Source of the DNA: an uncultured Ruminococcus sp.
Lineage (GTDB): Bacteria; Bacillota; Clostridia; Oscillospirales; CAG-272
Length of the DNA: 37,041 nt
NCBI GenBank assembly: GCA_902782445.1
Contig: CACZNC010000061.1
Coordinates: 1 to 37,041, forward strand
Direction of reading: 5' to 3'
In this document: positions 16,302 to 26,147 of the stretch, piece after piece
Position numbering within the stretch: position 1 is the first letter of the stretch
Layout of the letters: every line of letters begins with the position of its first letter
Translations under genes and position numbers: made by a program
The notes under the pieces: model-generated
Told to the model about the DNA's origin: nothing
The model's input: only the letters and a program-made list of their open reading frames with translations
Database searches by the model: none

Positions 16302-17498
16302 ATGAAGACAATCAAAAGCGTTTACAAAATCGGCCACGGACCCTCCAGCTCCCATACCGTCGGACCCTTCCGGGCGGCGCAGATCTTCGGGGAACGCTGG
16401 CCCGGCGCGGACGAATACCGGGTCACGCTCTACGGCTCCCTGGCCTTCACGGGCGAGGGCCACGGGACGGAAAAGGCCGTGCGGTCGGGACTTCCCGGAA
16501 TCAAGGTAGTCTTCGACCGGGAGGCGAAGGACCTGCCCCACCCGAACACCATGCTCTTCGAAGCCTTCAAAAACGGGGAACTCTGGGGAAGGGACCGCAT
16601 GTTCAGCGTCGGGGGAGGCTCCGTCCGCATCGAGAACGAGGAATCGGACGACGAGGCGGAGGTCTATCCCCAGAAGAATTTCTCCGATATCCTGAAAATC
16701 TGCCGGGACCGGAGTCTCAACCTCGCCCAGTTCATCTACCGCCTTGAGGACCCGAGCCTGAGGGACTACCTCAAAACCGTGTGGGAAGCCATGAAGGCCT
16801 CCATCAAAAGAGGGCTCGCGGCGGAAGGGATCCTGCCCGGGGGTCTCGGCGTGGCGAGAAAGGCGAAGACCCTCTACGAGACCCGGTGCTACAACGAGAG
16901 CGCGGACGTCACCATGAACCGCATCATCGCCGCCTACGCCTACGCCGTCAGCGAGGAGAACGCGGACGAAAACATCGTCGTCACCGCCCCCACCTGCGGA
17001 AGCTGCGGCGTTTTGCCCGCCGTCATGTACTATATGCACAGCGAGCGGGGATTCCCGGAGGAGGAGATCCTCGACGCCCTGGCCGTAGCCGCCCTCATCG
17101 GCAATGTGATCCGCACCAACGCCAGCATTTCCGGCGCGGAATGCGGATGCCAGGCGGAGATCGGGAGCGCGTGTTCCATGACCGCCGCCGCCCTCGCCTC
17201 CCTCTACGGGCTGAACATCGACCAGATCGAATACGCCGCGGAGATCGCGATGGAGCATAACCTGGGCCTCACCTGCGACCCGGTGAAAGGGCTTGTGCAG
17301 ATCCCCTGCATCGAGCGCAACGCCGTCGCCGCCATGAGGGCCATCAGTTCCGTCAATCTGTCCCGCTTCCTGTTCTCCACCCGCAAGATCTCCTTCGACG
17401 AGGTGGTCGCCACCATGTACCGCACCGGAAAGGACATGGACGAGAAGTACCGCGAGACCTCCCACGGCGGCCTGGCGCAGATCTATTACGCAAATTAA
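16302..17498 (+). CDS. sdaA: L-serine ammonia-lyase, iron-sulfur type, single chain
   Basis: 398 residues; converts L-serine to pyruvate and ammonia using a [4Fe-4S] cluster in the cytoplasm. The N-terminal beta-type domain begins with the typical Lys-Ile-Gly-His-Gly-Pro-Ser-Ser-Ser-His-Thr; the alpha-type catalytic part follows from about residue 155. Cysteine clusters are APTCGSCGVLPAV (229-241) and GAECGCQAEIGSACSM (278-293). The start has AAAAAGGAG at good spacing. Odd points: it is shorter than the roughly 455-residue enzymes of proteobacteria, the usual APTNGACG reads APTCGSCG, and the chain ends Gly-Gly-Leu-Ala-Gln-Ile-Tyr-Tyr-Ala-Asn without the C-terminal Cys known from the proteobacterial enzymes. 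Monocistronic. Confidence 0.92.
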   Translation: MKTIKSVYKIGHGPSSSHTVGPFRAAQIFGERWPGADEYRVTLYGSLAFTGEGHGTEKAVRSGLPGIKVVFDREAKDLPHPNTMLFEAFKNGELWGRDRMFSVGGGSVRIENEESDDEAEVYPQKNFSDILKICRDRSLNLAQFIYRLEDPSLRDYLKTVWEAMKASIKRGLAAEGILPGGLGVARKAKTLYETRCYNESADVTMNRIIAAYAYAVSEENADENIVVTAPTCGSCGVLPAVMYYMHSERGFPEEEILDALAVAALIGNVIRTNASISGAECGCQAEIGSACSMTAAALASLYGLNIDQIEYAAEIAMEHNLGLTCDPVKGLVQIPCIERNAVAAMRAISSVNLSRFLFSTRKISFDEVVATMYRTGKDMDEKYRETSHGGLAQIYYAN

Positions 17499-17535
17499 GA
17501 ATCGTTCCGCCTTTCGGGATCTGTGTCGGGGTGGA

Positions 17536-17918
17536 GTGCGGCGCGGGATTTTCGGGTTTTTATATGGGAGCGCTCCGCCCGCTGCGCTGGAATGGAAGGG
17601 ACGCGCTGCCGTTCAGCCTGTGAATGGAGCGATCTTCGCGTGTTCCTTCCGATTCAGACATGACGAGCCGGAACATGGAGGCAACCCGGCTTGATCGCCG
17701 AAATGCAGTTGAACCCGTGCACAGGACAATGTCCGACGCACCGACGCAGTCGTGCTGGCCTCCGGCAGAGATTCAGGCGCGCATTGGGCACAGACGCGCC
17801 GTCGGGAAGCGAAACTGTTTTTTCTCCCTCGCGCACATGAGCAGATTCAGACAGACACCCCCGCCATGTAAACCAAAACCGTCAGAGTTGAACTTGAAGT
17901 CCTTCTCTGACGGCTTTC
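17536..17918 (+). repeat. Mosaic repeat R8 (arm type c), unpaired
   Basis: Distal end GCGCGGGATTTTCGGG with TATATGGGAGCGCT, core, and a variant central hairpin GGAC-aat-GTCC (17724-17734) followed by the inserted ACCGACGCAGTCGTGCTGG. Arm c ends in the CCGTCAGAG/CTCTGACGG hairpin and the parS-like site. Confidence 0.85.
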
Positions 17919-17920
17919 TG
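17879..17920 (+). terminator. Terminator-like hairpin of repeat R8
   Basis: CCGTCAGAG (17879-17887) pairs with CTCTGACGG (17905-17913), followed by CTTTCTGTTT. It could end transcription from the serine dehydratase gene 380 bases upstream, but it is part of the repeat. Confidence 0.6.
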
Positions 17921-17934
17921 TTTCACGTGAAACA
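17919..17934. other. parS-like site 7 (perfect)
   Basis: TGTTTCACGTGAAACA at the inner end of R8, in a convergent intergenic region. Confidence 0.85.
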
Positions 17935-18019
17935 ATGCTTAATTCTTAATTCTTAATTCTGAATTTCATTCCTCATTCCTAACTCGCGCCTCTACTAGCC
18001 ACTAGCCGCTTCCAACTAA
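17935..18019. repeat. Simple sequence after site 7
   Basis: AATTCTTAATTCTGAATTT, then CATTCCTCATTCCTAA and CTACTAGCCACTAGCC. Same tract type as after sites 4 and 10. Confidence 0.7.
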
Positions 18020-21019
18020 TCACTCATTCCTAAGCGCTTCTACCGGGTCTTTCTTGGCCGCGAGTCCGGAGGGGATGAGGCCGGCGAGCATCGTGAGGAT
18101 CATTGAAATGAGGACCAGCGCGATTCCGCCCGAGGCAGGCAGACGGGCCAGGCGGGAAATGTCCGTCAGGTGCTTGATGATGAGGTTTGCAGGGATGCAG
18201 AGCAGGAGCGTCACCCCGATGCCGATAGCCCCCGCCGCGAATCCCACGATCAGGGTCTCCGCGTTGAACACCCGGGAAATGTCCCGCTTCGACGCGCCGA
18301 CCGCCCGCAGGATGCCGATCTCCTTCGTCCGCTCCAGCACCGAGATATAGGTGATGATCCCGATCATGATGGAGGACACCACGAGGGAGATCGACACGAA
18401 CGCGATCAGCACGTAGGAGATCACATTGATGATCGTCGACACCGAGGACATCATCAGGGCGACGTAATCGGTGTAGCGGATCACGTCCTCCTCCCGGCCC
18501 GCGTCCGTCTGTTCGGCGTTGTACGAGCGGATCATCTTCGCGATCTCGTCCTTTCCGGCGAAGGTCCCGCTGTAAATGCGCAGGCTGTCCGGGCTGCTCC
18601 TGTCCACCGCGCCGAGTTCCTTCATGGCCTCGTCGAGGGTCCGCGTCGACACCACCGGGGGCATGTAGTCCGCAAAGAGTTCCGCCGTGGTCTCGTCGTC
18701 TGCCGCGGCAAGAGCTTCGTCCAGAGCCCGGGCAAGATCTTCCTGCGTCATCGACCCGAGACGGGCTGCCGCTTCCGCCGCGTAGTTCTCCCGGATCTGG
18801 GCGGCCGTCGACTGGGAGGCAAGGGCCCGGAGCTCCTCGTCCGTCATGTCCGCGAGATAGCCGTTCACCGTCCCGCTGTCCATGCCGCTGTCCCGCACGA
18901 GGGATTCGGCCAGCATCGGGCGGAGGGCCTCGTCGGGGATCGCCGCAAGCTGTTTCTCCGCCATCGCCAGCGCGTCCTCCTCCGAAAGCCCCGTCATGGA
19001 GTTGACGTAGGCGGCGGCCTTGTCCGCGTCGCTCATGTCCGAAAAGGCCCTGCGGATCGCTTCGGCCCGGTCGGCGGCGGGGAGGGCGTCTTCATCGTAA
19101 TCTTCCCCCGCGAAGGGCAGGCCCAGGGCGATATCCGTGTCGGGATCCGCCTTCTGGGCGAGGACGACGGGGGTCTCGTCCGTTTTGTCCATGATGTGCC
19201 GGGTCAGGGCCGGGAGATAGCCCACCGCGCCGTTCAGGGAGGTGGCGACGGCCTCGGGGGACGGGCGGATGATCCCGACGATCTTCAGCCGTTCGGCGTT
19301 TTTCACCGCCATCTTCATGAAGGACTCGTTCTCCCCCATGTATTCCCAGCCGTCTTCCTTCTCCTGCCAGAGCTCCGCCGGGAGGACCAGGGCGAATTCC
19401 AGCCCGATCAGGTCGTCCGGGGAATAGGTCTCCGAGACGATCTCGACCTCCTCCCCCGAGAAGACCGCCTTCATGATCTCCCGGAACTCCGCCTGATCCC
19501 GGATCCCGAGGGCATAAAGGAAGATGTCGTTGATCCGGTTGTGCTCGTCCACTGTGAGGACCAGCTCGTTCCATTCCTCGGGCCATTTCCCGGCGGCGAG
19601 CTCATACTGCTCCGCCATCAGCGCCGGGTTGTCGATCATCTCCTCCCAGATATTGAGCGCGTACATCCCGCCGCCCGTCATTCCGCCGCCGTTTCCGCCT
19701 CTGCCCCGCATCCCGGCGAAGAGGGGGGAGGGGTTGATTTGCACGGGGAGGTTGTCCTCGCCGACGTCGGTGGGCGAATAAAGGGTCAGGGGAGCCGAAT
19801 AGCCGTAGGACACCGCTGAGGCGTGACCGTCGAAGTCCCCGCCGTGCTCCTTCACATAGTCCATGAAGCGGGCGAGATTGTTCTCCTGCACTTCGATGTT
19901 CGACATGGTTTCGAGCAGGTCCAGGGTCACGGTGTTCGAGCGGATCAGGCCGTCGTCCTCCCACTCCTCCCCGTCCTCCGTCTCCTTCCGCGCCTCCGTC
20001 ATGACCGAGAGGACCGAGGTCAGATCCACCGTCTGCGCCTCGATGCGGATGGGATAGGCCGAGAGCGTGTCCTCCTGCACCTTTGCGATATACAGGTTGA
20101 TCCCGTGGGACAGGGAGAGGATCAGGGCGATCCCGATGATCCCGATGGACCCGCCGAAGGCCGTCAGAAGGGCCCGGGCCTTTTTCGTCAGAAGATTGTT
20201 CAGGGACAGGGAGAGGGCGGTGAAGAAGGACATGGAGGTCCGCGCCTTCTTCTCCTTCTTTTTCCCGCCGGAGCGCGCCGGAACGGATCCATCTTCGCCC
20301 TCCGCAGCGGATCCCTCCCCGTAGACCTCCGCCGCCTCTTCCTCCGGGGAGTAGGGATCGCTGTCCGACAGCACCTCCCCGTCCAAAAGGCGGATGATCC
20401 GGGTCGAATAGCGTTCCGCCAGTTCCGGGTTGTGGGTCACCATCACGATCAGCTTTTTTTCGGCGACCTTTTTGAGGATCTCCATCACCTGCACCGAGGT
20501 CTCGGAGTCGAGGGCCCCCGTCGGCTCGTCGGCGAGGAGGATGTCCGGGTCGTTCACGAGAGCCCGGGCGATGGCCACCCGCTGCATCTGCCCGCCGGAC
20601 ATCTGGGAGGGCCGCTTTTTCAGCTGGTCCCCCAGACCCACCGCGATGAGCGCGTCCTTCGCCCGCTGTCTGCGCTCCGCCTTCGAGACGCCCGAGAGGG
20701 TCAGGGCAAGCTCCACGTTCTGGAGGACGGACTGGTGGGGGATCAGGTTGTAGGACTGAAAGACGAAGCCGATGGAGTGGTTGCGGTAGCTGTCCCAGTC
20801 CCGGTCGGAGAAGCGGGCGGTGGGGACGTGGCGGACGGAGAGCTCCCCGGAGGTATAGCGGTCCAGCCCTCCGATGATGTTCAGAAGGGTGGTTTTCCCG
20901 CAGCCCGAAGGCCCGAGGACGGAGACGAATTCGGAGCGGCGGAAGGAGAGGGAGACCTCCCGGAGAGCCGTCACGTTCCCAGAGGGATAGATTTTCGTGA
21001 TTTTTTCAAGCTGAAGCAC
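18020..21019 (-). CDS. ABC ATPase-permease fusion, MacB/FtsX type
   Basis: A 999-residue fusion. The N-terminal ATPase has Walker [10 protein letters not shown] (36-44), signature MSGGQ (140-144), Walker B ILLADEP (160-166) and the switch His196. A charged linker (about 220-262) follows, then a membrane helix (about 286-304), a very large extracellular domain (about 310-870) and three C-terminal helices in an FtsX-type domain with [10 protein letters not shown]. This resembles MacB-like mechanotransmission proteins, which do not move substrates through the membrane helices but transmit force outside. The extracellular part has Ala/Asp-rich helical repeats (about 640-790). The start is a GTG with GAGG upstream; the leader holds the hairpin ATCCCTTC/GAAGGGAT (21040-21057). 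Probably exports or extracts a peptide or lipid; the partner is unknown. Confidence 0.87.
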   Translation of the reverse strand: MLQLEKITKIYPSGNVTALREVSLSFRRSEFVSVLGPSGCGKTTLLNIIGGLDRYTSGELSVRHVPTARFSDRDWDSYRNHSIGFVFQSYNLIPHQSVLQNVELALTLSGVSKAERRQRAKDALIAVGLGDQLKKRPSQMSGGQMQRVAIARALVNDPDILLADEPTGALDSETSVQVMEILKKVAEKKLIVMVTHNPELAERYSTRIIRLLDGEVLSDSDPYSPEEEAAEVYGEGSAAEGEDGSVPARSGGKKKEKKARTSMSFFTALSLSLNNLLTKKARALLTAFGGSIGIIGIALILSLSHGINLYIAKVQEDTLSAYPIRIEAQTVDLTSVLSVMTEARKETEDGEEWEDDGLIRSNTVTLDLLETMSNIEVQENNLARFMDYVKEHGGDFDGHASAVSYGYSAPLTLYSPTDVGEDNLPVQINPSPLFAGMRGRGGNGGGMTGGGMYALNIWEEMIDNPALMAEQYELAAGKWPEEWNELVLTVDEHNRINDIFLYALGIRDQAEFREIMKAVFSGEEVEIVSETYSPDDLIGLEFALVLPAELWQEKEDGWEYMGENESFMKMAVKNAERLKIVGIIRPSPEAVATSLNGAVGYLPALTRHIMDKTDETPVVLAQKADPDTDIALGLPFAGEDYDEDALPAADRAEAIRRAFSDMSDADKAAAYVNSMTGLSEEDALAMAEKQLAAIPDEALRPMLAESLVRDSGMDSGTVNGYLADMTDEELRALASQSTAAQIRENYAAEAAARLGSMTQEDLARALDEALAAADDETTAELFADYMPPVVSTRTLDEAMKELGAVDRSSPDSLRIYSGTFAGKDEIAKMIRSYNAEQTDAGREEDVIRYTDYVALMMSSVSTIINVISYVLIAFVSISLVVSSIMIGIITYISVLERTKEIGILRAVGASKRDISRVFNAETLIVGFAAGAIGIGVTLLLCIPANLIIKHLTDISRLARLPASGGIALVLISMILTMLAGLIPSGLAAKKDPVEALRNE

Positions 21020-21060
21020 AATAAACCTCGTTATACGAAATCCCTTCTCGAAGGGATATA

Positions 21061-21500
21061 AGGAATGAAACGCTCCGCGTTTCGGATTTTATGTCCCTAC
21101 GCCGCGTCGACGCAGTCACGCAGACAGGCGCCGAGCACGACTGCGTCGGTGCGAGGGACACATCTCATGGCCGACGAGTGTTGCTTCGCAAACTCTGCCC
21201 CTCCCGAGGGTCCAATTTGCGGAGCAAATAGTTGGCCGTATGGCATAACTGTACAGCTCGTCTCAGATTCGTAAATCGACAGTTTATCCCACGTCCTCGC
21301 GCGGTCTTTGTTCGTGCAACCGAAACATGCGCAGACAATGTCTGACGCACCGACGCAGTCGTGCTGGCCTCCGGCGGCGTTTCAGGCGCGCATTGGGCAC
21401 AGGGACGCGCATGGCTGAATCGAAAACTGTTTTTCTGTCTTCGCGCACGGTTATAGATTCAGACGGACGTGCAGACAGAACGGCGCGATCGAAAATCTGT
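21061..21500 (+). repeat. Mosaic repeat R9 (third distal module, no parS site)
   Basis: The left end is a different module: the hairpin GAAACGC-tcc-GCGTTTC, then ATGTCCCTACGCCGCGTCGACGC, shared only with R14. A unique stretch at about 21165-21275 follows, then the family core from 21293 (CTCGCGCGGTCTTTG), the central hairpin CAGAC-aat-GTCTG (21332-21344), the ACCGACGCAGTCGTGCTGG insert and GCGCGCATTGGGC. No CACGTG palindrome is present. Bases 21501-21670 hold nothing I can name. Confidence 0.75.
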
Positions 21501-21671
21501 CAGGACGAAACATGGAGTTCAGGCAGTCGGGATCCAAACAAAGCCCCATTCTGATGCTTTACGCCTGAGAGTATAGCGCAAACTCCGGCGGGATTGGAGG
21601 GGGATAATGTTAATAAATCATTGCGTAAAACGAAACGTCCGCGCGAAAAAAGCCGGATCGGGCCGACCGCC

Positions 21672-21700
21672 TTGACAGAACCCGCCCGGACGTGTATAAT
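21672..21700 (+). promoter_or_regulatory. Consensus promoter of the aldolase-sialidase operon
   Basis: Perfect TTGACA, 17 bases, perfect TATAAT. It is the strongest-looking promoter in the window together with 11888-11916; no operator repeat is evident around it. Confidence 0.93.
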
Positions 21701-21766
21701 CGGAGCGGGAGCAGATTTCCGCCCCACGCAGAGATCATTCCATTCCAATTCAAAGGGGAAACCGAT

Positions 21767-22738
21767 ATGTCCGTGAAACTTGCCTTTCCCACGATGGTCA
21801 CGCCCTTCAACAAAGACGGAAGCGTCGACACCGGCGCGGCGCGGGCCATGACCGACTGGTATTATGAGAACGGCTGCGGGGGGATCTTCGCCTCCTGCCA
21901 GTCCAGCGAGATCTTCTGCCTCACCGTCGAGGAGAGAGCCCTTCTGACGAAAACCGTCTCCGACCGGGCGGCGGAACTGGCACAGGAGCACCCCGGGAAG
22001 CCCCGCATGACGGTCGTCGCCTCGGGACACGTGTCCGACTCCTTCGCCGATCAGGTCCGGGAGCTTTCGGCCGTGGCGGAATCCAGGGCGGACACCCTCA
22101 TCCTCATCTCCAACCGCATGGATATCGGAAACACCGGGGATGAGAACTGGATCCGGGAGACCGAAGCCCTCATGGAAGCCCTGCCCGATATCCCCCTCGG
22201 CGTCTACGAATGCCCTTATCCGTACAAGAGGCTCATGTCCCCCCGGATGCTCTCCTTCTGCGCGGAAAGCGGGCGGTTCCTCTACATGAAGGACACCTGC
22301 TGCGACGCCGCCCTCATCGCCGAGCGGTGCCGGATCCTCGCCGGGAGCCCCATGAAGCTCTACAACGCCAACGCCCAGACCCTCCTCGAATCCCTGAGAA
22401 GCGGAGCGGCGGGCTACTGCGGCGTGATGTGCAATTTTCACCCCGATCTCTACGCCTGGCTCTGCGCCAATTACGAGCGTGACCCCGAAGGCGCCGAGAT
22501 CGTTCAGGCCTTCCTCGGGACCGCCGCGTTCACCGAAGGGCTCGCCTATCCCGTCACCGCGAAATACCACCTCAAGGAGATCGCCGGGCTGCCCCTTTCC
22601 TCCCTCGAGACCCGGAAACGTCCGGCGTCGGATCTCGGCCCCTACGATATCTCCTGCGTCAGACAGACGGAGACCCTCGCCGCCCTGATCCGGGAGTACG
22701 TCAAAACCCGGACGGCGGAGAAAGGAGGAGAATCATGA
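21767..22738 (+). CDS. DapA/NanA-superfamily aldolase
   Basis: 323 residues from the ATG at 21767 (AAAGGGG upstream); the in-frame ATG at 21692 overlaps the promoter and is rejected. TIM-barrel aldolase/lyase of the dihydrodipicolinate synthase and N-acetylneuraminate lyase superfamily: Tyr147 in Val-Tyr-Glu-Cys-Pro and Lys175 in Tyr-Met-Lys-Asp-Thr are the expected proton-relay Tyr and Schiff-base Lys. The GTTGE loop of true DapA is replaced by Ala-Ser-Cys-Gln-Ser-Ser-Glu-Ile (about 42-49), and a proper dapA lies elsewhere in the window, so it is not lysine synthesis. It overlaps the sialidase-fold gene by four bases (ATGA), suggesting cleavage of a 2-keto-3-deoxy or sialic-acid-like sugar acid released by it. 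The exact substrate is unknown. Confidence 0.82.
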   Translation: MSVKLAFPTMVTPFNKDGSVDTGAARAMTDWYYENGCGGIFASCQSSEIFCLTVEERALLTKTVSDRAAELAQEHPGKPRMTVVASGHVSDSFADQVRELSAVAESRADTLILISNRMDIGNTGDENWIRETEALMEALPDIPLGVYECPYPYKRLMSPRMLSFCAESGRFLYMKDTCCDAALIAERCRILAGSPMKLYNANAQTLLESLRSGAAGYCGVMCNFHPDLYAWLCANYERDPEGAEIVQAFLGTAAFTEGLAYPVTAKYHLKEIAGLPLSSLETRKRPASDLGPYDISCVRQTETLAALIREYVKTRTAEKGGES

Positions 22739-24162
22739 AGCCCGCCCTGACATGGAGTTACCGCCCCTATTCTCCCCCGCTGAGGGACGCCGGGGATCCC
22801 GTGATCTGCCGCCTCGCCCCCGGGAAAAGCAGGATCCGGGTCGAGTGGATCCGCCCGGAGAACGCCGCTGAAGCCTCCCCTTCCTCCCCCGATCTCTTCC
22901 GGGTCTGCTGGCGGGAGCGGGGGGAGGGGGAATTCCGCTCCTTCGCCGACACGGAGGATTTCGGATTCACCGTCGAAGATCTGGAAGAGGGGCGCGACTA
23001 TGAGATCGCCGTCTTCCGGATCGGCGGGGAGGGGGAGCCCCTCAGCCGGAGCCGCGTGCGCCTTGCGAGGACCGGGGAGGCCGTCGGGACCGTCGTCAAC
23101 TACCTCCACCCGGAGGACGACGCCTACGCCTTTTCCGGCCGCTGTCTCTGCTCCCCCTGCGTGATCCGCCACCCGGACGGCTTTCTGCTGGCCTCGATGG
23201 ACGTCTATGTCGGCGGAGGGCCCCAGAATCTTTCGATGATCTTCCGCTCGGACGACGACGGGGATTCGTGGCGCTACCTCTGCGACCTCTTCCCCTGCTT
23301 CTGGGGGCGGATGTTCGTTTTGGGCCGGGACGTCTACATGCTGGCCTGCTCCACCGAATACGGGGATCTTCTGATCGGGAAATCGGCGGACGGGGGACGC
23401 ACCTTCTCCGCCCCGACGGTCCTGCTCCGCGGCTCATGTGCCCGGGACTGCGCCGGAGTCCACAAGAATCCCCAGCCCCCGGTGATCTGCGGCGGACGGA
23501 TCTGGACCACCCTCGAATGGGGATCCTGGGCGGTGGGGGGACACGCGGCGATGGTGGGCTCCGCGCCGGAAGACGCCGATCTCACGGACGCCGCGCAATG
23601 GCTGTTCTCCGAGCCCCTGCCCTACGATCCCTCCTGGCCCGGGACGGCGGACGGCCCCAGCGAAGGCTGCATCGAAGGGACCCTCGCGGTGTTCCCGGAC
23701 GGGCATCTTTACAACGTCATGCGCTACGAGATCGGGCGGTGCTCCCCGAATTATGGCCTGGCCCTCGTCTACCGCGTGCGGACCGACGACCCGGAAGCTC
23801 CGCTCGTATACGAAAAGGCGGTCCCCTTCCCCGGCAACCACGCGAAATTCATGATCCGAAAAGACCCCGCGACCGGAATGTACTATTCGATCGTCGACCG
23901 CATCCTCGGCCCGGAGCACGCGGGGGACCGGAATCTGCTCTCCCTGATCCGCTCCAGGGACTGCGAGCGCTGGGAGACGGTGTGCGACCTGATCGACCGC
24001 CGGAAGGAAGACCCCCGCAAAGTCGGGTTCCAGTACGTGGATTTCTTCATCGAGGGGGAGGATATTCTCTTCCTCTGCCGCACGGCCCTGAACGGAGCGC
24101 GGAATTTCCACGACGCGAATTATTCGACGTTCCACAGAGTGAGGAAGTTTCGGGAACTGTGA
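22735..24162 (+). CDS. Sialidase/neuraminidase-fold protein with Asp-box repeats
   Basis: 475 residues, no signal peptide, so probably cytoplasmic. The first 115 residues look like a fibronectin type III-like sandwich; the rest is a beta-propeller of sialidase type with Asp boxes SDDDGDSW (172-179) and SADGGRTF (217-224) and a weaker SRDCERW near 407. Proteins of this type hydrolyse sialic acid or related terminal sugars, but the complete catalytic set (Arg triad, Tyr/Glu pair, Asp) cannot be confirmed by eye. The start codon overlaps the stop of the aldolase gene (ATGA) and GGAGG precedes it, so the two are translationally coupled. It could also be a non-hydrolytic or different exo-glycosidase of the same fold. 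Confidence 0.8.
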   Translation: MKPALTWSYRPYSPPLRDAGDPVICRLAPGKSRIRVEWIRPENAAEASPSSPDLFRVCWRERGEGEFRSFADTEDFGFTVEDLEEGRDYEIAVFRIGGEGEPLSRSRVRLARTGEAVGTVVNYLHPEDDAYAFSGRCLCSPCVIRHPDGFLLASMDVYVGGGPQNLSMIFRSDDDGDSWRYLCDLFPCFWGRMFVLGRDVYMLACSTEYGDLLIGKSADGGRTFSAPTVLLRGSCARDCAGVHKNPQPPVICGGRIWTTLEWGSWAVGGHAAMVGSAPEDADLTDAAQWLFSEPLPYDPSWPGTADGPSEGCIEGTLAVFPDGHLYNVMRYEIGRCSPNYGLALVYRVRTDDPEAPLVYEKAVPFPGNHAKFMIRKDPATGMYYSIVDRILGPEHAGDRNLLSLIRSRDCERWETVCDLIDRRKEDPRKVGFQYVDFFIEGEDILFLCRTALNGARNFHDANYSTFHRVRKFREL

Positions 24163-24204
24163 GGGCGGTTTGCCGGACTTTGCGTCTGGCTGTTTCGGGA
24201 TGGG

Positions 24205-24550
24205 GTGCTGTGCGGGATTATCGGGTTTTTATATGGGAGCGCTCCGCCCGCTACGCAGGATTCGGGGGACGCGCGTACTTGAAGCCGAGACAGGGAGCGA
24301 TCCCCGCGGGGCCGGACAGATTCAGACATGACGAGCGAAACAGGGTGTTCTCCTCGCGCGGTCTTTGCACGTGCAGCTGAAACATGCGCAGAACAAGTTC
24401 TGCGGGCTTCGCCGGAGATTCAGGCGCGCATTGGGCACAGGACGCGCATAGCTGAATCGAAACCTGTTCCCGCATCCTCGCGCGGATTTACAGATTCATA
24501 CCCGTATGCAGCGTCAGGGCCGAACCAGAAAGTCCACTCTGACGGCTGTT
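24205..24550 (+). repeat. Mosaic repeat R10 (arm type c)
   Basis: GTGCGGGATTATCGGG distal end, TATATGGGAGCGCT, core, hairpin GCAGAACAAGTTCTGC (24388-24403), GCGCGCATTGGGCACAGG, then the CGTCAG/CTGACG hairpin (24512-24544) before the parS-like site. Confidence 0.85.
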
Positions 24551-24566
24551 TGTTTCACGTGAAACA
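24551..24566. other. parS-like site 8 (perfect)
   Basis: TGTTTCACGTGAAACA, shared by the inverted pair R10/R11 in a convergent intergenic region. Confidence 0.87.
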
Positions 24567-24822
24567 ATCGACAGGAAACCTGCACATTGTCCCCCTTCCA
24601 TGCGCGCCTGAATCTCTGCCGCAAGGCCACGGGCTTGTCCCGTGCACGGGTTCAACTGCACATCGGAGACCGCGCGGGGTTGACACCATGTTCCGGCTCG
24701 TCCGGGTTGAATCCGTACAAGTGCGCGGGGATTGAAAAGAGATTTTCGATACGAAGCCGCGCGTCCCTTCCATTCCAGCGGAGCGCTCCCATCCAAAAAA
24801 CTCTCCTCCCGCACCGCACGTC
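24567..24822 (-). repeat. Mosaic repeat R11 (arm type a)
   Basis: Inverted partner of R10: arm a (TTGTCCCCCTTCCATGCGCG), central hairpin CACGGG-cttgt-CCCGTG (24628-24644), core, and distal GAGCGCTCCC then CTCCCGCACCGCAC. Confidence 0.85.
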
Positions 24823-24866
24823 GATCCGCTTCGGATTCACCCACAGAGGAGCACAGTTTGTTCCGC

Positions 24867-26081
24867 TTACCTTGCTTCTTTCTCCCGATTCAGCCGGAAA
24901 GCAACGGACCGCTTGAGGTATTCGAGATACTCCGCGTCGCGGCACATGGCTTTTCCGGGGCTGTCGGAGAGCTTCGCCACCGCGCGGCCGTTCACCGTCT
25001 GGAGCTTGATGACGATGTTCAGCGCCTTCTCGTCCGTGTCGTTCGAGCAGAAGGTCCCGATGCCGAAGGAGACCTTCGCCCGGTCCCGGAAATGCTCGTA
25101 CAGGGCCTGAGCGCGGTCGAAGTCGAGGCTGTCGGAGAAGAGCAGGAGTTTGGTTTTCGGGTCCGCGCCGTATTTCTCGTAGTGCGCGATCATCTTCTCG
25201 CCCCATTCGTAGGGATCCCCGCTGTCGTGCCGGACGCCGGTGAAGTTGTTCACCATCGAGCGGTTGAAGTCAAGCAGGAAAAGATCCGTCGTGACGGTGT
25301 CGGTGAGGGCCGTCCCGTTGTCGCCCCGGTACTCGTCGTACCAGTCCTCGAGGGCGTAGTGGTTGGTGTAGGCGAGGGGGATGGAGTCGATGCCCTGATA
25401 CATCTGCACGAACTCGTGGGCGTAGGTCCCGATGGGGGTCAGGCCGTGCTTCATGGCCAGCCAGACGTTGGAGGTCCCGACGCATCTGCCGGTTTCCGAC
25501 GCCAGCCGCCGCACGACCTCGTCCTCCCATTCCCGGGAGAGCCGCCGCCTTGCCCCGAATTCGGCGAAGGAGAAGGTGTACTTCCCCTCCCGGAACGCGG
25601 CGATCTTTTCGTCCAGCCGTCTCTTCGCGGAGGCGAGCAGGACTTCATAGTCGTATTTCATGCGGAAATAGACCTCGTTCACGATCTCGAGGAGGTAGAT
25701 CTCGAACTGCATCGCGGAGAAGAGGGGGCCGCTGACGACGACTTCCAGCTCCCCGTCCTCCGAGAGGGAGGTCTTCACGTAGTCCCGGATGGGATGCCAG
25801 AGCCGCAGAAATTCCACGTAGTCGCTCTTGATGAAGCGGATGGAGCGCAGATAGGCGAGCTCTTCGTCCGTGAACCGAAGGGTGCAGAGGTGGTCGATCT
25901 GGGCGTTGATCTCCCGGAACATCGCTTCGGTGAAGGTCACGCCGGGGTTGCGGCAGAGGAAATAGTATTCTCCGTTGAGATCCGTGTGCTTGTGGAAGAT
26001 CACCTGATCCATGTTGAATTTGTACAGATCGGTGTCAAGCAGGGATTCGACGATCGGCGCGAGGGTCATTCCGTTCTCCAT
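24867..26081 (-). CDS. pncB: Nicotinate phosphoribosyltransferase
   Basis: 404 residues; makes nicotinate mononucleotide from nicotinate and PRPP, with ATP hydrolysis, in NAD salvage. The N-terminal Leu-Leu-Asp-Thr-Asp-Leu-Tyr-Lys motif (14-21) is diagnostic. His222 in Gly-Thr-Tyr-Ala-His-Glu is at the place of the phosphorylated His, and His-Asp-Ser-Gly-Asp-Pro (285-290) is the phosphoribosyl-binding motif. Length is normal for the family. AGGAG precedes the ATG. It follows the nicotinamidase gene by 66 bases on the same strand, so both steps from nicotinamide to the mononucleotide are together, and probably both follow the two-component genes in one transcript. Confidence 0.95.
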   Translation of the reverse strand: MENGMTLAPIVESLLDTDLYKFNMDQVIFHKHTDLNGEYYFLCRNPGVTFTEAMFREINAQIDHLCTLRFTDEELAYLRSIRFIKSDYVEFLRLWHPIRDYVKTSLSEDGELEVVVSGPLFSAMQFEIYLLEIVNEVYFRMKYDYEVLLASAKRRLDEKIAAFREGKYTFSFAEFGARRRLSREWEDEVVRRLASETGRCVGTSNVWLAMKHGLTPIGTYAHEFVQMYQGIDSIPLAYTNHYALEDWYDEYRGDNGTALTDTVTTDLFLLDFNRSMVNNFTGVRHDSGDPYEWGEKMIAHYEKYGADPKTKLLLFSDSLDFDRAQALYEHFRDRAKVSFGIGTFCSNDTDEKALNIVIKLQTVNGRAVAKLSDSPGKAMCRDAEYLEYLKRSVAFRLNREKEAR

Positions 26082-26147
26082 TGTGTTTCTCCTGATGTGT
26101 GGCGGTTTTTTCTCCGGTCAAACCGTACTCCGGCGGACCGGGGCGGC

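Noticed and set aside
21692..21766. Longer N-terminus for the aldolase from 21692
   Set aside because: That ATG overlaps the -10 box of the operon promoter; the ATG at 21767 has a ribosome binding site.
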